A DNA stretch of 64,000 nucleotides, taken from positions 1 to 64,000 of the forward strand of contig USGM01000002.1 of assembly GCA_900554205.1 (NCBI GenBank), written 5' to 3'. Position numbers and translations under genes: made by a program. This DNA is from an uncultured Lachnospiraceae bacterium (lineage in GTDB: Bacteria; Bacillota; Clostridia; Lachnospirales; Lachnospiraceae). This document shows positions 6,479-15,490 of the stretch, piece by piece; within the stretch, counting starts at the first letter, position 1, and the number at the start of each line of letters is the position of its first letter. A model generated the notes under the pieces. That model was not told where the DNA came from and did no database searches. It saw nothing but the letters and a program-made list of their open reading frames with translations.

Positions 6479-8536
6479 ATGAATCGTGAATCACCTGTCA
6501 TTGAAATAAAGGGAATCGGCGAAAAGACGGAAAAACTCTTCCGGAAGCTCAGCATCGAGACCGTCGGAGAACTGCTTGCGGCATATCCCCGCGACTACGA
6601 GGAGTTTGAAGCCCCTGTCCGGATCAATGCGCTTACGCCCGGTGCGGTCTGCGCGGTCTATGCCTGTGTCGCCGGAATCCCGAATGAAAAGCGCGTGAGA
6701 AAGCTCTCCATTCTGAATGTGAACATTTCGGACGGAAGCGGCAGCCTGCAGCTCACTTTCTTCAATATGCCTTTTTTGAAAAAGACCTTGAAGCAGGGCG
6801 GCTTCTATGTCTTCCGCGGAACCGTACAGAGCCGGGGTAGCACCTATATCATGGAACAGCCGCGAATCTATTCACTGGAGGACTACCGGAAGCAGACAGA
6901 CCGGCTGCTTCCACGATATTCACTGACCAAAGGACTTTCCAACCATGCTTTCAGCAAAGCGGTGCAGTACGCCCTGCAGAATTGCAGCTTTGAGGACGAA
7001 TATTACCCGCAGAATATGCTGCAGGAATATGGACTGTCTGATCTTCGGACGGCCATGCAGAGCATCCATTTCCCAGAAGACAGGGAGACGCTTGCCGCCG
7101 CGAGAAAACGTCTTGTGTTCGACGAATTTTTTGATTTCCTGTTCCTGCTCAGGCAGAATAAGCGTTTCAGCGAAGGCCTGCCGAACCATTACCGGATGTT
7201 TGAGACGGCGGACACCGTGCGCTTTCTGGAACAGCTTCCGTTCCCGCTGACAAAGGCACAGAAAAAGGTATGGCAGGAGATCAGGGACGATCTCGGGAGC
7301 AGCTCCTGCATGAACCGGCTCATACAGGGAGATGTCGGTTCCGGCAAGACGATCCTTGCCGTGCTCGCGCTCCTGATGACTGCTGCAAACGGCTACCAGG
7401 GGGCGCTCATGGCACCGACGGAGGTTCTTGCCATGCAGCACTATGAGACCATAAGCGGCTATGTGGAAAATTACGGTATTCCGTTCCGGCCGGTGCTGCT
7501 GGTCGGCTCCATGACCGCGAAGGAGAAGAGGGAGGCTTACGGCAGGATTGCCTCGGGAGAGGCGAATCTCGTGATCGGCACACATGCGCTGATTCAGGAA
7601 AAGGTGGTCTACCAGTCGCTCGCCCTGGTTGTGACGGATGAGCAGCACCGCTTCGGTGTTCACCAGCGCGAGGCGCTCTCGGAGAAGGGGGAGCAGCCGC
7701 ATATCCTCGTGATGAGCGCGACGCCGATTCCACGCACCCTCGCCATCATCCTGTACGGTGATCTCCACATTTCCGTGATAGACGAGCTTCCGGCGAACCG
7801 GCTGCCGATCAAGAACTGTGTTGTCAACACCTCCTACCGCCCGAAGGCATACAAATTCATTGCAGGACAGGTCGCCGAGGGAAGACAGGTGTATGTCATC
7901 TGTCCGCAGGTCGAGGAAGGCGAGATGGATGACCTCGAGAATGTTGTCGATTACACGGAAAAGCTGAAGGCGGCGCTCCCGTCCGACATTCAGGTCGCCT
8001 ATCTGCACGGCAGGATGCGTCCCGCGGACAAAAACCGCATCATGGAGGAATTTGCGGCGCATTCCATCGACGTTCTGGTATCGACGACGGTCATCGAAGT
8101 CGGAATCAACGTCCCGAACGCAACCGTTATGATGGTCGAAAATGCGGAGCGCTTCGGTCTGGCGCAGCTCCACCAGCTCAGGGGACGTGTCGGCAGAGGA
8201 GAGTATCAGAGCTATTGTATTTTCGTCAGCACTCAGGAGAAACAGGAGACGATGGAGCGACTGCAGATCCTGAATAAGTCCAATGACGGCTTCTTTATCG
8301 CCTCGGAGGATTTAAAGCTGAGAGGGCCGGGGGATCTGTTCGGTATCCGGCAGAGCGGGGAATTTGCATTCCGCGTCGGCGATATTTACACGGATGCGTC
8401 CGTGCTGAAACAGGTCTCGGAAGCACTTGACGGACTGCTTGGGACAGACCCGGAGCTTGTGCTTCCCGAACATGCGCCATTGCGCCTTCATATGACCGCC
8501 ATCTCTGCAAGGAATGTTGACTTTCGGAGCATCTGA
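6479..8536 (+). CDS. recG: ATP-dependent DNA helicase RecG
   Basis: 685 residues, typical for RecG. It has an N-terminal wedge/OB domain, Walker A Gly-Asp-Val-Gly-Ser-Gly-Lys-Thr near residue 284, a DEQH box near 386 (Thr-Asp-Glu-Gln-His-Arg-Phe-Gly-Val), the Met-Ser-Ala-Thr-Pro-Ile-Pro-Arg-Thr-Leu motif, and the Gln-Leu-Arg-Gly-Arg-Val-Gly-Arg motif VI. RecG remodels stalled replication forks and Holliday junctions. The start at 6479 has a G-rich AGAGGGGGAG site; the frame upstream runs through the terminator and is discounted. Confidence 0.97.
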   Translation: MNRESPVIEIKGIGEKTEKLFRKLSIETVGELLAAYPRDYEEFEAPVRINALTPGAVCAVYACVAGIPNEKRVRKLSILNVNISDGSGSLQLTFFNMPFLKKTLKQGGFYVFRGTVQSRGSTYIMEQPRIYSLEDYRKQTDRLLPRYSLTKGLSNHAFSKAVQYALQNCSFEDEYYPQNMLQEYGLSDLRTAMQSIHFPEDRETLAAARKRLVFDEFFDFLFLLRQNKRFSEGLPNHYRMFETADTVRFLEQLPFPLTKAQKKVWQEIRDDLGSSSCMNRLIQGDVGSGKTILAVLALLMTAANGYQGALMAPTEVLAMQHYETISGYVENYGIPFRPVLLVGSMTAKEKREAYGRIASGEANLVIGTHALIQEKVVYQSLALVVTDEQHRFGVHQREALSEKGEQPHILVMSATPIPRTLAIILYGDLHISVIDELPANRLPIKNCVVNTSYRPKAYKFIAGQVAEGRQVYVICPQVEEGEMDDLENVVDYTEKLKAALPSDIQVAYLHGRMRPADKNRIMEEFAAHSIDVLVSTTVIEVGINVPNATVMMVENAERFGLAQLHQLRGRVGRGEYQSYCIFVSTQEKQETMERLQILNKSNDGFFIASEDLKLRGPGDLFGIRQSGEFAFRVGDIYTDASVLKQVSEALDGLLGTDPELVLPEHAPLRLHMTAISARNVDFRSI

Positions 8537-8557
8537 CGGTAAAATAGAGAACATAAG

Positions 8558-8573
8558 TTTTAAACGTTTAAAA
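8558..8573. promoter_or_regulatory. 16-bp perfect palindrome upstream of degV
   Basis: TTTTAAACGTTTAAAA is self-complementary over all 16 bases and lies between the recG stop and the degV ribosome binding site. A CG-centred palindrome of this size is typical of operators for dimeric repressors. No regulator is identified here. As RNA the stem would be short and A/U-rich, so DNA binding is the better reading. Confidence 0.5.
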
Positions 8574-8590
8574 AGAGAGGAAAACTGATT

Positions 8591-9460
8591 ATGTCCAGCA
8601 TCGCAATCGTCACTGACAGCAACAGTGGTATTACCCAGAACGCGTCAAAAGAACTGGGTATCTATGTCCTTCCGATGCCCTTTATGATTAATGAAGAAAC
8701 CTATTATGAAGATATTAACCTGACACAGGAGCAGTTCTATGAAAAACTCTCCTCGGGAGCGGATATCTGCACCAGCCAGCCTTCTCCCGAATCGGTGATG
8801 AAGCTGTGGGACGAGCTTTTAAAGGAATATGACGAAATCGTACACATTCCCATGAGCAGCGGTCTTTCCGGCTCCTGCCAGAGCGCGATGATGCTTGCAC
8901 AGGAGTACGACGGGCGTGTTCAGGTCGTCAACAACCAGCGTATCTCCGTCACGCAGCGCCAGTCCTGTCTGGACGCGAAGCTGCTTGCCGAAAAGGGTAA
9001 AACCGCTGCGGAGATCAAGGATATTCTGGAAAAAGACAAATTGAACAGTAGTATCTATATCATGCTGGATACACTGTATTATTTAAAGAAGGGCGGCAGA
9101 ATTACACCGGCTGCGGCTGCAATCGGCACAATGCTGAAGCTGAAGCCCGTCCTTCAGATTCAGGGGGAGAAGCTGGACGCGTTTGCCAAGGCGAGAACCT
9201 CGAATCAGGGAAAAAATATCATGGTGAATGCTGTGAAAAGCGATCTGGAGAACCGTTTCGGCGGTGCACCCGACCCTGCGAAGCACTGGATTGCCATGGC
9301 TTACACACAGGATCTGGAGTCGGGAGAGGCCTTCCGGCGCGAGGTTTCCGAGCTCTTCCCCGGATTTGAGATCCATATGGATCCGCTGTCCTTAAGTGTT
9401 GCGTGCCACATCGGGCCCGGCGCACTGGCAGTGACCTGTTCTAAAAAACTGGAAATATAA
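8591..9460 (+). CDS. DegV family fatty acid-binding protein (FakB-like)
   Basis: 289 residues with DegV features: Val-Thr-Asp-Ser-Asn-Ser-Gly near residue 7, Thr-Ser-Gln-Pro-Ser-Pro near 62, Ile-Pro-Met-Ser-Ser-Gly-Leu-Ser-Gly-Ser near 87, and Tyr-Leu-Lys-Lys-Gly-Gly-Arg-Ile. DegV proteins bind one fatty acid, and the FakB members present it to FakA for phosphorylation. The nearby fakA makes this a likely FakB, though lipid specificity cannot be read. The start has GAGAGG upstream. A 16-bp palindrome just before the gene may control it. Confidence 0.88.
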   Translation: MSSIAIVTDSNSGITQNASKELGIYVLPMPFMINEETYYEDINLTQEQFYEKLSSGADICTSQPSPESVMKLWDELLKEYDEIVHIPMSSGLSGSCQSAMMLAQEYDGRVQVVNNQRISVTQRQSCLDAKLLAEKGKTAAEIKDILEKDKLNSSIYIMLDTLYYLKKGGRITPAAAAIGTMLKLKPVLQIQGEKLDAFAKARTSNQGKNIMVNAVKSDLENRFGGAPDPAKHWIAMAYTQDLESGEAFRREVSELFPGFEIHMDPLSLSVACHIGPGALAVTCSKKLEI

Positions 9461-9482
9461 AGCTGTAAAGAGAGGTTTACCG

Positions 9483-11411
9483 ATGGCAAAGTCAAATAAC
9501 TACGACGCATCCAGCATCACCGTTTTAGAGGGGCTGGAGGCCGTCAGAAAACGTCCCGGCATGTATATCGGCAGCGTGTCGACCAAGGGGCTGAATCATC
9601 TGATCTACGAGATTGTCGACAACTCTGTGGACGAGCATCTGGCAGGGTACTGTGACACAATCACTGTGACGCTGGAAAAGGACGGCTCGGCGACAGTCGC
9701 CGACAACGGAAGAGGAATACCCGTGGGAATGCACGAGAAAGGTATCAGTGCGGAGCGTCTGGTCTTCACAACCCTGCATGCCGGCGGAAAATTTGACAAC
9801 TCTGCCTATAAAACCAGCGGAGGTCTGCACGGTGTAGGCTCCTCCGTTGTAAATGCACTTTCGACAAGGCTGACTGTCACGGTAAAGACAGGCGGCTTTA
9901 TCTATGAGGACAAATACGAGCGTGGCACACCGGTTATTCCGCTGGAAAACGGTCTTCTTCCCGTCAGGGGAAAGACGAGGGAGACCGGCACGACGATCAA
10001 CTTCCTGCCCGACGATACAATCTTTGACAAGACGCGTTTTAAGGAAGATGAAGTAAAGAGCAGACTGCATGAGACGGCGTATCTGAACCCGAAGCTGACG
10101 ATCGTTTTCCACGATCTGAGAGGGGCTGTTCCCGAACATATTACATACCATGAGCCGGAGGGAATTATCGGCTTCATCAAGGACATGAATAAAAATCAGG
10201 AGACCGTGCACGATGTCGTGTATTTCAGCGGCGAGAGCGACGGCATTTCCGTCGAGGTCGCTTTTCAGTACGTCAACGAGTTCCATGAGAATGTGCTCGG
10301 CTTCTGTAATAATATTTACAACTCCGAAGGCGGTACACATCTGACCGGCTTTAAAACCATGTTCACAAACGTGATCAACAATTATGCCCGGGAACTCGGC
10401 ATTCTGAAGGAAAAGGACGTGAATTTCACCGGGGCGGATGTCAGAAACGGTATGACGGCCGTTGTCTCCATCAAGCATCCCGACCCGCGCTTTGAAGGAC
10501 AGACGAAGACCAAGCTGGACAATCAGGATGCGGCGAAGGTCGTCAGCAAGGTGACGGGAGATGAGATTGTCCGTTTCTTCGACCGGAATCTTGAGACACT
10601 GAAAAATATCATCGGATGCGCGGAGAAGGCGGCAAAGATCCGCAAGACGGAGGAGCGCGCCAAGACAAACATGCTGACGAAGCAGAGGTTTTCCTTTGAC
10701 TCCAACGGAAAGCTTGCAAACTGCGAGTCGAGAGATGCCTCGAAATGTGAAATCTTCATCGTCGAGGGAGATTCCGCCGGTGGCAGCGCAAAGACGGCGA
10801 GAAACCGTATGTTTCAGGCAATCCTTCCCATCAGGGGCAAGATATTGAACGTGGAAAAGGCAAGCATCGACAAGGTGCTGGCAAACGCCGAGATCAAGAC
10901 GATGATCAATGCGTTCGGCTGCGGCTTCTCTGAGGGCTACGGAAATGACTTCGACATCACAAAGCTGCGCTACGATAAAATCATCATCATGGCGGATGCG
11001 GACGTGGACGGCGCACATATTTCCAACCTGCTGCTGACGCTTTTTTACCGCTTTATGCCTGAGCTGATTTTCGAGGGGCATGTCTATATTGCAATGCCTC
11101 CCCTGTACAAGGCAATGCCTTCCAAGGGACAGGAGGAATATCTGTACGACGATAAGGCTCTGGAAAAATACAGAAAGACACACAAAGGCCCCTTCACCCT
11201 GCAGCGCTACAAGGGTCTCGGCGAGATGGATGCCGACCAGCTCTGGGAGACGACACTGAACCCCGACACCCGCCGCATGAAGCTCGTGGAGATCGAGGAC
11301 GCGCGCATGGCATCCGAAATTACAAGCCTGCTCATGGGCACCGAGGTTCCGCCCAGAAAAGCATTCATCTACGACCACGCAACCGATGCGGAGCTGGATT
11401 ACAACGCATAA
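9483..11411 (+). CDS. parE: Type IIA topoisomerase subunit B (topoisomerase IV ParE-like)
   Basis: 642 residues. The N-terminal GHKL ATPase has Glu-Ile-Val-Asp-Asn-Ser-Val-Asp-Glu, Asp-Asn-Gly-Arg-Gly-Ile-Pro and Gly-Gly-Leu-His-Gly-Val-Gly. The TOPRIM domain has Glu-Gly-Asp-Ser-Ala-Gly-Gly from about residue 428 and Asp-Ala-Asp-Val-Asp-Gly-Ala-His near 504. The Gln-Arg-Tyr-Lys-Gly-Leu-Gly-Glu-Met motif is near the end. It pairs with the A subunit 21 bases downstream to cut and pass DNA duplexes. GyrB and ParE are hard to separate; the partner lacks a GyrA box, which favours topoisomerase IV. Confidence 0.85.
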   Translation: MAKSNNYDASSITVLEGLEAVRKRPGMYIGSVSTKGLNHLIYEIVDNSVDEHLAGYCDTITVTLEKDGSATVADNGRGIPVGMHEKGISAERLVFTTLHAGGKFDNSAYKTSGGLHGVGSSVVNALSTRLTVTVKTGGFIYEDKYERGTPVIPLENGLLPVRGKTRETGTTINFLPDDTIFDKTRFKEDEVKSRLHETAYLNPKLTIVFHDLRGAVPEHITYHEPEGIIGFIKDMNKNQETVHDVVYFSGESDGISVEVAFQYVNEFHENVLGFCNNIYNSEGGTHLTGFKTMFTNVINNYARELGILKEKDVNFTGADVRNGMTAVVSIKHPDPRFEGQTKTKLDNQDAAKVVSKVTGDEIVRFFDRNLETLKNIIGCAEKAAKIRKTEERAKTNMLTKQRFSFDSNGKLANCESRDASKCEIFIVEGDSAGGSAKTARNRMFQAILPIRGKILNVEKASIDKVLANAEIKTMINAFGCGFSEGYGNDFDITKLRYDKIIIMADADVDGAHISNLLLTLFYRFMPELIFEGHVYIAMPPLYKAMPSKGQEEYLYDDKALEKYRKTHKGPFTLQRYKGLGEMDADQLWETTLNPDTRRMKLVEIEDARMASEITSLLMGTEVPPRKAFIYDHATDAELDYNA

Positions 11412-11432
11412 CCCCCGCATACATAGAAAGGC

Positions 11433-13685
11433 ATGAACAACAGAATGGAAGACAGCAGAATCATAAAAACAGAATACTCTGAGGAGATGCAGAAATCCTT
11501 TATCGACTATGCCATGAGCGTTATTATTGCCAGAGCGCTTCCCGATGTCAGGGACGGCCTGAAGCCAGTTCAGCGCCGGACGCTCTACGATATGTATGAG
11601 CTGGGAATCCGTTATGACAGACCCTACCGAAAGAGCGCCAGAATCGTCGGCGATACCATGGGTAAATACCATCCTCACGGCGACAGCTCCATCTACGACT
11701 CACTGGTCGTGATGACGCAGGATTTCAAGAAGGGCATGCCGTTGATCGACGGTCACGGCAACTTCGGCAATATCGAGGGAGACGGTGCCGCTGCAATGCG
11801 TTATACCGAGGCAAGGCTCCAGAAGGTGACGCAGGAGGCGTTCCTAGCGGATCTGGACAAGGATGTCGTTGATTTCATGCCGAATTTCGATGAGACGGAG
11901 AAGGAACCGACCGTTCTGCCGGTGAAGCTTCCGAACTTCCTCATCAACGGTTCCGAGGGAATCGCTGTCGGCATGACGACAAGCACACCGCCTCACAATC
12001 TCTGTGAGGTCGTTGACGCGACAAAGGCTTATATGCTCGACGAAAACATCAGCACAAGAGAGCTGATGCGTTATATCAAAGGTCCTGATTTCCCGACAGG
12101 CGGCATTGTCACCAACAAGGACGAGCTGCTCTCCATCTACGAGACGGGAATCGGAAAGATCAAGATCCGCGGCAAGGTGGAATTTGAGAAGACCAAGGGC
12201 GGGAAAACGAATGTAGTCATCACAGAGATTCCCTATCCTATGATCGGCATGAATATTGCAAAGTTCCTGCAGGATGTCGCCGCACTGTCCGAGACGAAGA
12301 AGACGCAGGATATTGTGGACATTTCCAACCAGTCCTCCAAGGAGGGCATAAGGATCGTCATTGAGCTGCGGAAGGATGCCGACCCGGAGAATTTCGTCAA
12401 CCTCTTATATAAGAAGACAAGGCTTGAGGATACCTTTGGTGTCAATATGCTCGCGATCTGCGACGGCAGACCGGAGACGATGGGCTTGAAGAGCATTCTG
12501 AAAGCAAACGTCGATTTCCAGTTTCAGGTTGCCACCAGAAAGTACACGAACCTCCTCGCGCACGAGATGGAACGGAAGGAAGTGCAGGAGGGGCTGATCA
12601 AGGCATGTAATGTCATTGATCTGATTATCGAGATTCTCAGAGGCTCCAAGGACCGGGCCATGGCGAAGGCATGTCTGACCGAGGGAAAGACGGATGGCAT
12701 CAAATTTAAGTCTAAGGAATCAAAGATCATGGCAGCACAGCTCATGTTCACGGAGAAGCAGGCGAACGCCATTCTGGACATGCGTCTGTATAAGCTGATC
12801 GGACTCGAGATCGAGGCGCTGATCAATGAGCACGAAGAGACCATGGCTAATATCTACCGCTATGAGGACATCCTTGAGCGCCGGGATTCCATGGCACAGG
12901 TTATCATGAACGAGCTTGACGGCTTCAAAAAGGAATACGGGCGCAAGCGCCGGACAGCAATTGAAAACGCCGAGGAAGCGGTCTACAAGGAGAAGGAGAT
13001 CGAGGAGACGAACGTCATCTTCCTCATGGATCGATTCGGCTATGCGAAGACCGTCGATGTTGCGACCTACGAGAGAAACAAAGAGGCAGCGGACACGGAG
13101 AACCGCTTCGTCTTTGTCTGCAAGAATACCGGAAAGGTGTGCCTGTTCACGGATGCAGGACAGCTCCACACGATCAAGGTCATGGATCTTCCTTTCGGCA
13201 AGTTCCGGGACAAGGGCATCCCCATCGACAATGTGAGCAACTATAATTCCGAGAAGGAGAACATTGTCTACATCACCAGCCAGAGCGAGCTGAACTTAAG
13301 ACAGGTTGTCTTTGTCACGGAGCAGTCGATGATGAAGCTGGTGGACGGCGGCGAATTTGATGTCTCCAAGCGGACGGTAGCGGCGACAAAGCTGGGCGAA
13401 GGAGATAAGGTCGTCAGTGTGATGTCTGTCCTCGAGCAGCGCAACATCATTCTCCAGACAAAGGAGGGCTTTTTCCTTCGTTTCCCGATCGAGGAGATTC
13501 CCGAGAAGAAAAAGGGAGCCGTCGGTGTCCGCGGAATGAAGCTGGGCGCAAAGGATAAGGTCGAGCGGGTATACTATACACAGAACGGTGTAGAGGTCTC
13601 CATCGAATACAAGGAAAAGAAAATTCTTCTGAACAATCTGAAGGCGGCAAAGAGAGATACCAAGGGAACAAAAATCAGAATCTGA
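11433..13685 (+). CDS. parC: Type IIA topoisomerase subunit A (topoisomerase IV ParC-like)
   Basis: 750 residues. The cleavage domain has the active-site Tyr124 in Arg-Tyr-Thr-Glu-Ala-Arg and an intact quinolone region (Gly-Lys-Tyr-His-Pro-His-Gly-Asp-Ser-Ser-Ile-Tyr-Asp), with Ser and Asp at the usual resistance positions. The C-terminal beta-pinwheel is present, but I find no GyrA box (Gln-Arg-Arg-Gly-Gly-Lys-Gly), so it should decatenate or relax rather than supercoil. The start is ambiguous: ATG at 11433 lies very close to AAAGG, and ATG at 11445 lies 13 bases from it. The gene ends in TGATG next to rsmD. Confidence 0.83.
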   Translation: MNNRMEDSRIIKTEYSEEMQKSFIDYAMSVIIARALPDVRDGLKPVQRRTLYDMYELGIRYDRPYRKSARIVGDTMGKYHPHGDSSIYDSLVVMTQDFKKGMPLIDGHGNFGNIEGDGAAAMRYTEARLQKVTQEAFLADLDKDVVDFMPNFDETEKEPTVLPVKLPNFLINGSEGIAVGMTTSTPPHNLCEVVDATKAYMLDENISTRELMRYIKGPDFPTGGIVTNKDELLSIYETGIGKIKIRGKVEFEKTKGGKTNVVITEIPYPMIGMNIAKFLQDVAALSETKKTQDIVDISNQSSKEGIRIVIELRKDADPENFVNLLYKKTRLEDTFGVNMLAICDGRPETMGLKSILKANVDFQFQVATRKYTNLLAHEMERKEVQEGLIKACNVIDLIIEILRGSKDRAMAKACLTEGKTDGIKFKSKESKIMAAQLMFTEKQANAILDMRLYKLIGLEIEALINEHEETMANIYRYEDILERRDSMAQVIMNELDGFKKEYGRKRRTAIENAEEAVYKEKEIEETNVIFLMDRFGYAKTVDVATYERNKEAADTENRFVFVCKNTGKVCLFTDAGQLHTIKVMDLPFGKFRDKGIPIDNVSNYNSEKENIVYITSQSELNLRQVVFVTEQSMMKLVDGGEFDVSKRTVAATKLGEGDKVVSVMSVLEQRNIILQTKEGFFLRFPIEEIPEKKKGAVGVRGMKLGAKDKVERVYYTQNGVEVSIEYKEKKILLNNLKAAKRDTKGTKIRI

Positions 13686-13705
13686 TGCCGCGGAAAGGAT
13701 CATTT

Positions 13706-14257
13706 ATGCGTGTCATTGCAGGAACAGCGAGGAGTCTTCCGCTGAAGGCTCCGGAGGGCTTGGATACAAGGCCTACGACAGACCGAATCAAGGAAACACT
13801 CTTTAATATGCTGCAGGCTGAGATTCCCGGCTCTGTCTTCGTGGATTTGTTCAGCGGCAGCGGTGCGATCGGCATTGAAGCGCTGAGCAGAGGCGCCAGA
13901 AAGGCTTATTTTGTCGATAATGCACCCAAGGCATTGAACTGTATTCAGCAAAATCTTACATTTACGAAAATGACGGATCGTGCTATAGTAATAAAACAGG
14001 ATGCGTGCAGCGCATTGAACAGCATCTATGAAAAGGAGATTGATCTCATTTTCATGGATCCGCCCTACAATCTCGGCTATGAGAGGGAGGTGCTTGCGCT
14101 TCTTGCGGGAATGCGTTATGTGACGCAGGATACGCTGATCGTTGTCGAGGCATCACTGGAAACCGATTTTTCCTATCTGCCGGAGCTTGGCTTCTGTCTG
14201 GAGAAGGATAAGCGTTACAAGACAAACAGACATGTGTTTATCAGACGCAGCTGCTAG
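13706..14257 (+). CDS. rsmD: 16S rRNA (guanine-966-N2) methyltransferase RsmD
   Basis: 183 residues, starting Met-Arg-Val-Ile-Ala-Gly-Thr as RsmD proteins do. The S-adenosylmethionine loop is Asp-Leu-Phe-Ser-Gly-Ser-Gly-Ala-Ile-Gly-Ile-Glu and the catalytic motif is Asp-Pro-Pro-Tyr. It methylates G966 of 16S rRNA in the small subunit. The start at 13706 follows GGAAAGG; an ATG at 13685 overlaps the parC stop but lacks a site. It precedes coaD, a common Firmicute order. Confidence 0.93.
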   Translation: MRVIAGTARSLPLKAPEGLDTRPTTDRIKETLFNMLQAEIPGSVFVDLFSGSGAIGIEALSRGARKAYFVDNAPKALNCIQQNLTFTKMTDRAIVIKQDACSALNSIYEKEIDLIFMDPPYNLGYEREVLALLAGMRYVTQDTLIVVEASLETDFSYLPELGFCLEKDKRYKTNRHVFIRRSC

Positions 14258-14272
14258 AAGAGGGTTATGACG

Positions 14273-14773
14273 ATGAAGAGAGCTGTTTATCCCGGAAGTT
14301 TTGATCCCATGACTTACGGACATCTTGATATTATCAAAAGGGCGTCGAAAATTTTCGATGTCCTGATCGTCAGTGTTTTGAACAATAAAGAGAAGACACC
14401 GTTGTTTTCTGTGGAAGAACGTGTTAAGATATTAAAAGAAGCGACCAAGGATCTGCCGAATGTACAGGTGGACAGCTTCAGCGGACTGCTGATCGATTAT
14501 GCGGCTGAGAACGATCTTCATGTCGCGGTCAGAGGGCTGCGCGCAATCACGGACTTCGAGTATGAATTGCAGATTGCACAGACAAACCGCAAATTTTCCG
14601 AGGGGAAGCTGGACACCATGTTCCTTACGACCAGTCTGGAATATGCCTATCTGAGTTCTTCGACTGTAAAGGAAATCGCAAGCTTCGGCGGCAACATCAG
14701 CCGGTGTGTCCCTGGGTTTGTAGCTGATCTGATCTATGAGAAGTACCGGATAAAACAAGAAAGCAAGGAGTGA
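14273..14773 (+). CDS. coaD: Phosphopantetheine adenylyltransferase
   Basis: 166 residues. The N-terminus has Tyr-Pro-Gly-Ser-Phe-Asp-Pro-Met-Thr-Tyr-Gly-His, including the nucleotidyltransferase T/HxGH motif. Ala-Val-Arg-Gly-Leu-Arg-Ala-Ile-Thr-Asp-Phe-Glu-Tyr-Glu is the CoaD substrate loop, and Ser-Ser-Ser-Thr-Val-Lys-Glu is near the C-terminus. It transfers AMP from ATP to 4'-phosphopantetheine in coenzyme A synthesis. ATG at 14273 is preferred because AGAGGG is 8 bases upstream; ATG at 14267 is too close. Confidence 0.96.
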   Translation: MKRAVYPGSFDPMTYGHLDIIKRASKIFDVLIVSVLNNKEKTPLFSVEERVKILKEATKDLPNVQVDSFSGLLIDYAAENDLHVAVRGLRAITDFEYELQIAQTNRKFSEGKLDTMFLTTSLEYAYLSSSTVKEIASFGGNISRCVPGFVADLIYEKYRIKQESKE

Positions 14774-14778
14774 CGCCC

Positions 14779-15387
14779 ATGAGCAGTAGAATTGAGCAGG
14801 TTATAGATGAACTGGAAGAATACATTGAAAGCTGTAAGCCGAAATTCATGTCCAATTCGGAGATCATTGTCAATAAGGACGAGATCGACGAACTGATCCG
14901 CGAGCTCCGCCTGAAGACTCCCGATGAGATCAAGCAGTACCAGAAGGTAATCAGCAACCGGGAAGCAATCCTGAACGACGCGAGGAAGAAGGCGGAAAAG
15001 CTGATTAACGAGGCAACGATCCAGACCAACGAGCTGATCAGCGAGCATGAGATCATGCAGCAGGCATACGCTCAGGCAAACGAGGTTGTCACCATGGCAT
15101 CCAAGCAGGCGCAGGACATTCTGGACAAGGCTACGCTTGAGGCGAATGAATTTCGTATGCAGGCAGCCCAGTACACGGAGGAAAGACTGGCAGAGCTTGA
15201 AAACATCATTCTCTCCGCAATCCAATCCTCCAGTGCAAACTACCAGAGTCTGCTCGGCTCCCTGAACCAGTACAAGGATCTCATCCAGTCCAACCGTCAG
15301 GCGCTGCATCCCACCGAGGAGGAATTTGAGGAGCTGCCTCTCGAGGGCACAAATAATAACGATGACAATCTGAAGGTCATCCAGTAA
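14779..15387 (+). CDS. Coiled-coil protein downstream of coaD (V-type ATPase subunit H/DivIVA-like)
   Basis: 202 residues, nearly all helical. Residues about 1-55 have Asp-Glu-Leu-Glu-Glu-Tyr and Glu-Leu-Arg-Leu segments, about 60-165 is a long coiled coil rich in Ala, Glu, Gln and Lys, and the tail is acidic with Asn repeats. There is no membrane segment or catalytic motif. Similar proteins beside coaD in Lachnospiraceae are usually labelled hypothetical or ATPase, from weak similarity to V-type subunit H. A scaffold role at the division site or envelope is only a guess. ATG at 14779 has AAGGAG 9 bases upstream. A hairpin follows. Confidence 0.6.
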   Translation: MSSRIEQVIDELEEYIESCKPKFMSNSEIIVNKDEIDELIRELRLKTPDEIKQYQKVISNREAILNDARKKAEKLINEATIQTNELISEHEIMQQAYAQANEVVTMASKQAQDILDKATLEANEFRMQAAQYTEERLAELENIILSAIQSSSANYQSLLGSLNQYKDLIQSNRQALHPTEEEFEELPLEGTNNNDDNLKVIQ

Positions 15388-15404
15388 CAGAGCAACAAAA
15401 AAGG

Positions 15405-15449
15405 AACCGGTTTTCTCGGGGACAGTTCTTCCCCCTTTGAAGACCGGTT
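15405..15449 (+). terminator. Hairpin after the coiled-coil gene
   Basis: AACCGGT (15405-15411) and ACCGGTT (15443-15449) form the outer stem, with an inner GGGGA/TCCCC-type stem. Only a short TTTATTTG follows, so termination is likely but not strong. Confidence 0.5.
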
Positions 15450-15490
15450 TATTTGATATTGAGAATGTTTATAATTGAAAGGTTTTATTG

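Noticed and set aside
6920..8173. A 417-codon minus-strand frame
   Set aside because: It is antisense to recG, which has all RecG motifs. The predicted protein is compositionally odd and rich in His and Arg.
9525..11678. A 717-codon open frame on the minus strand
   Set aside because: It lies opposite parE and the parC start, has no ribosome binding site, and its product has no recognisable domain. It is a mirror of the parE codon pattern.
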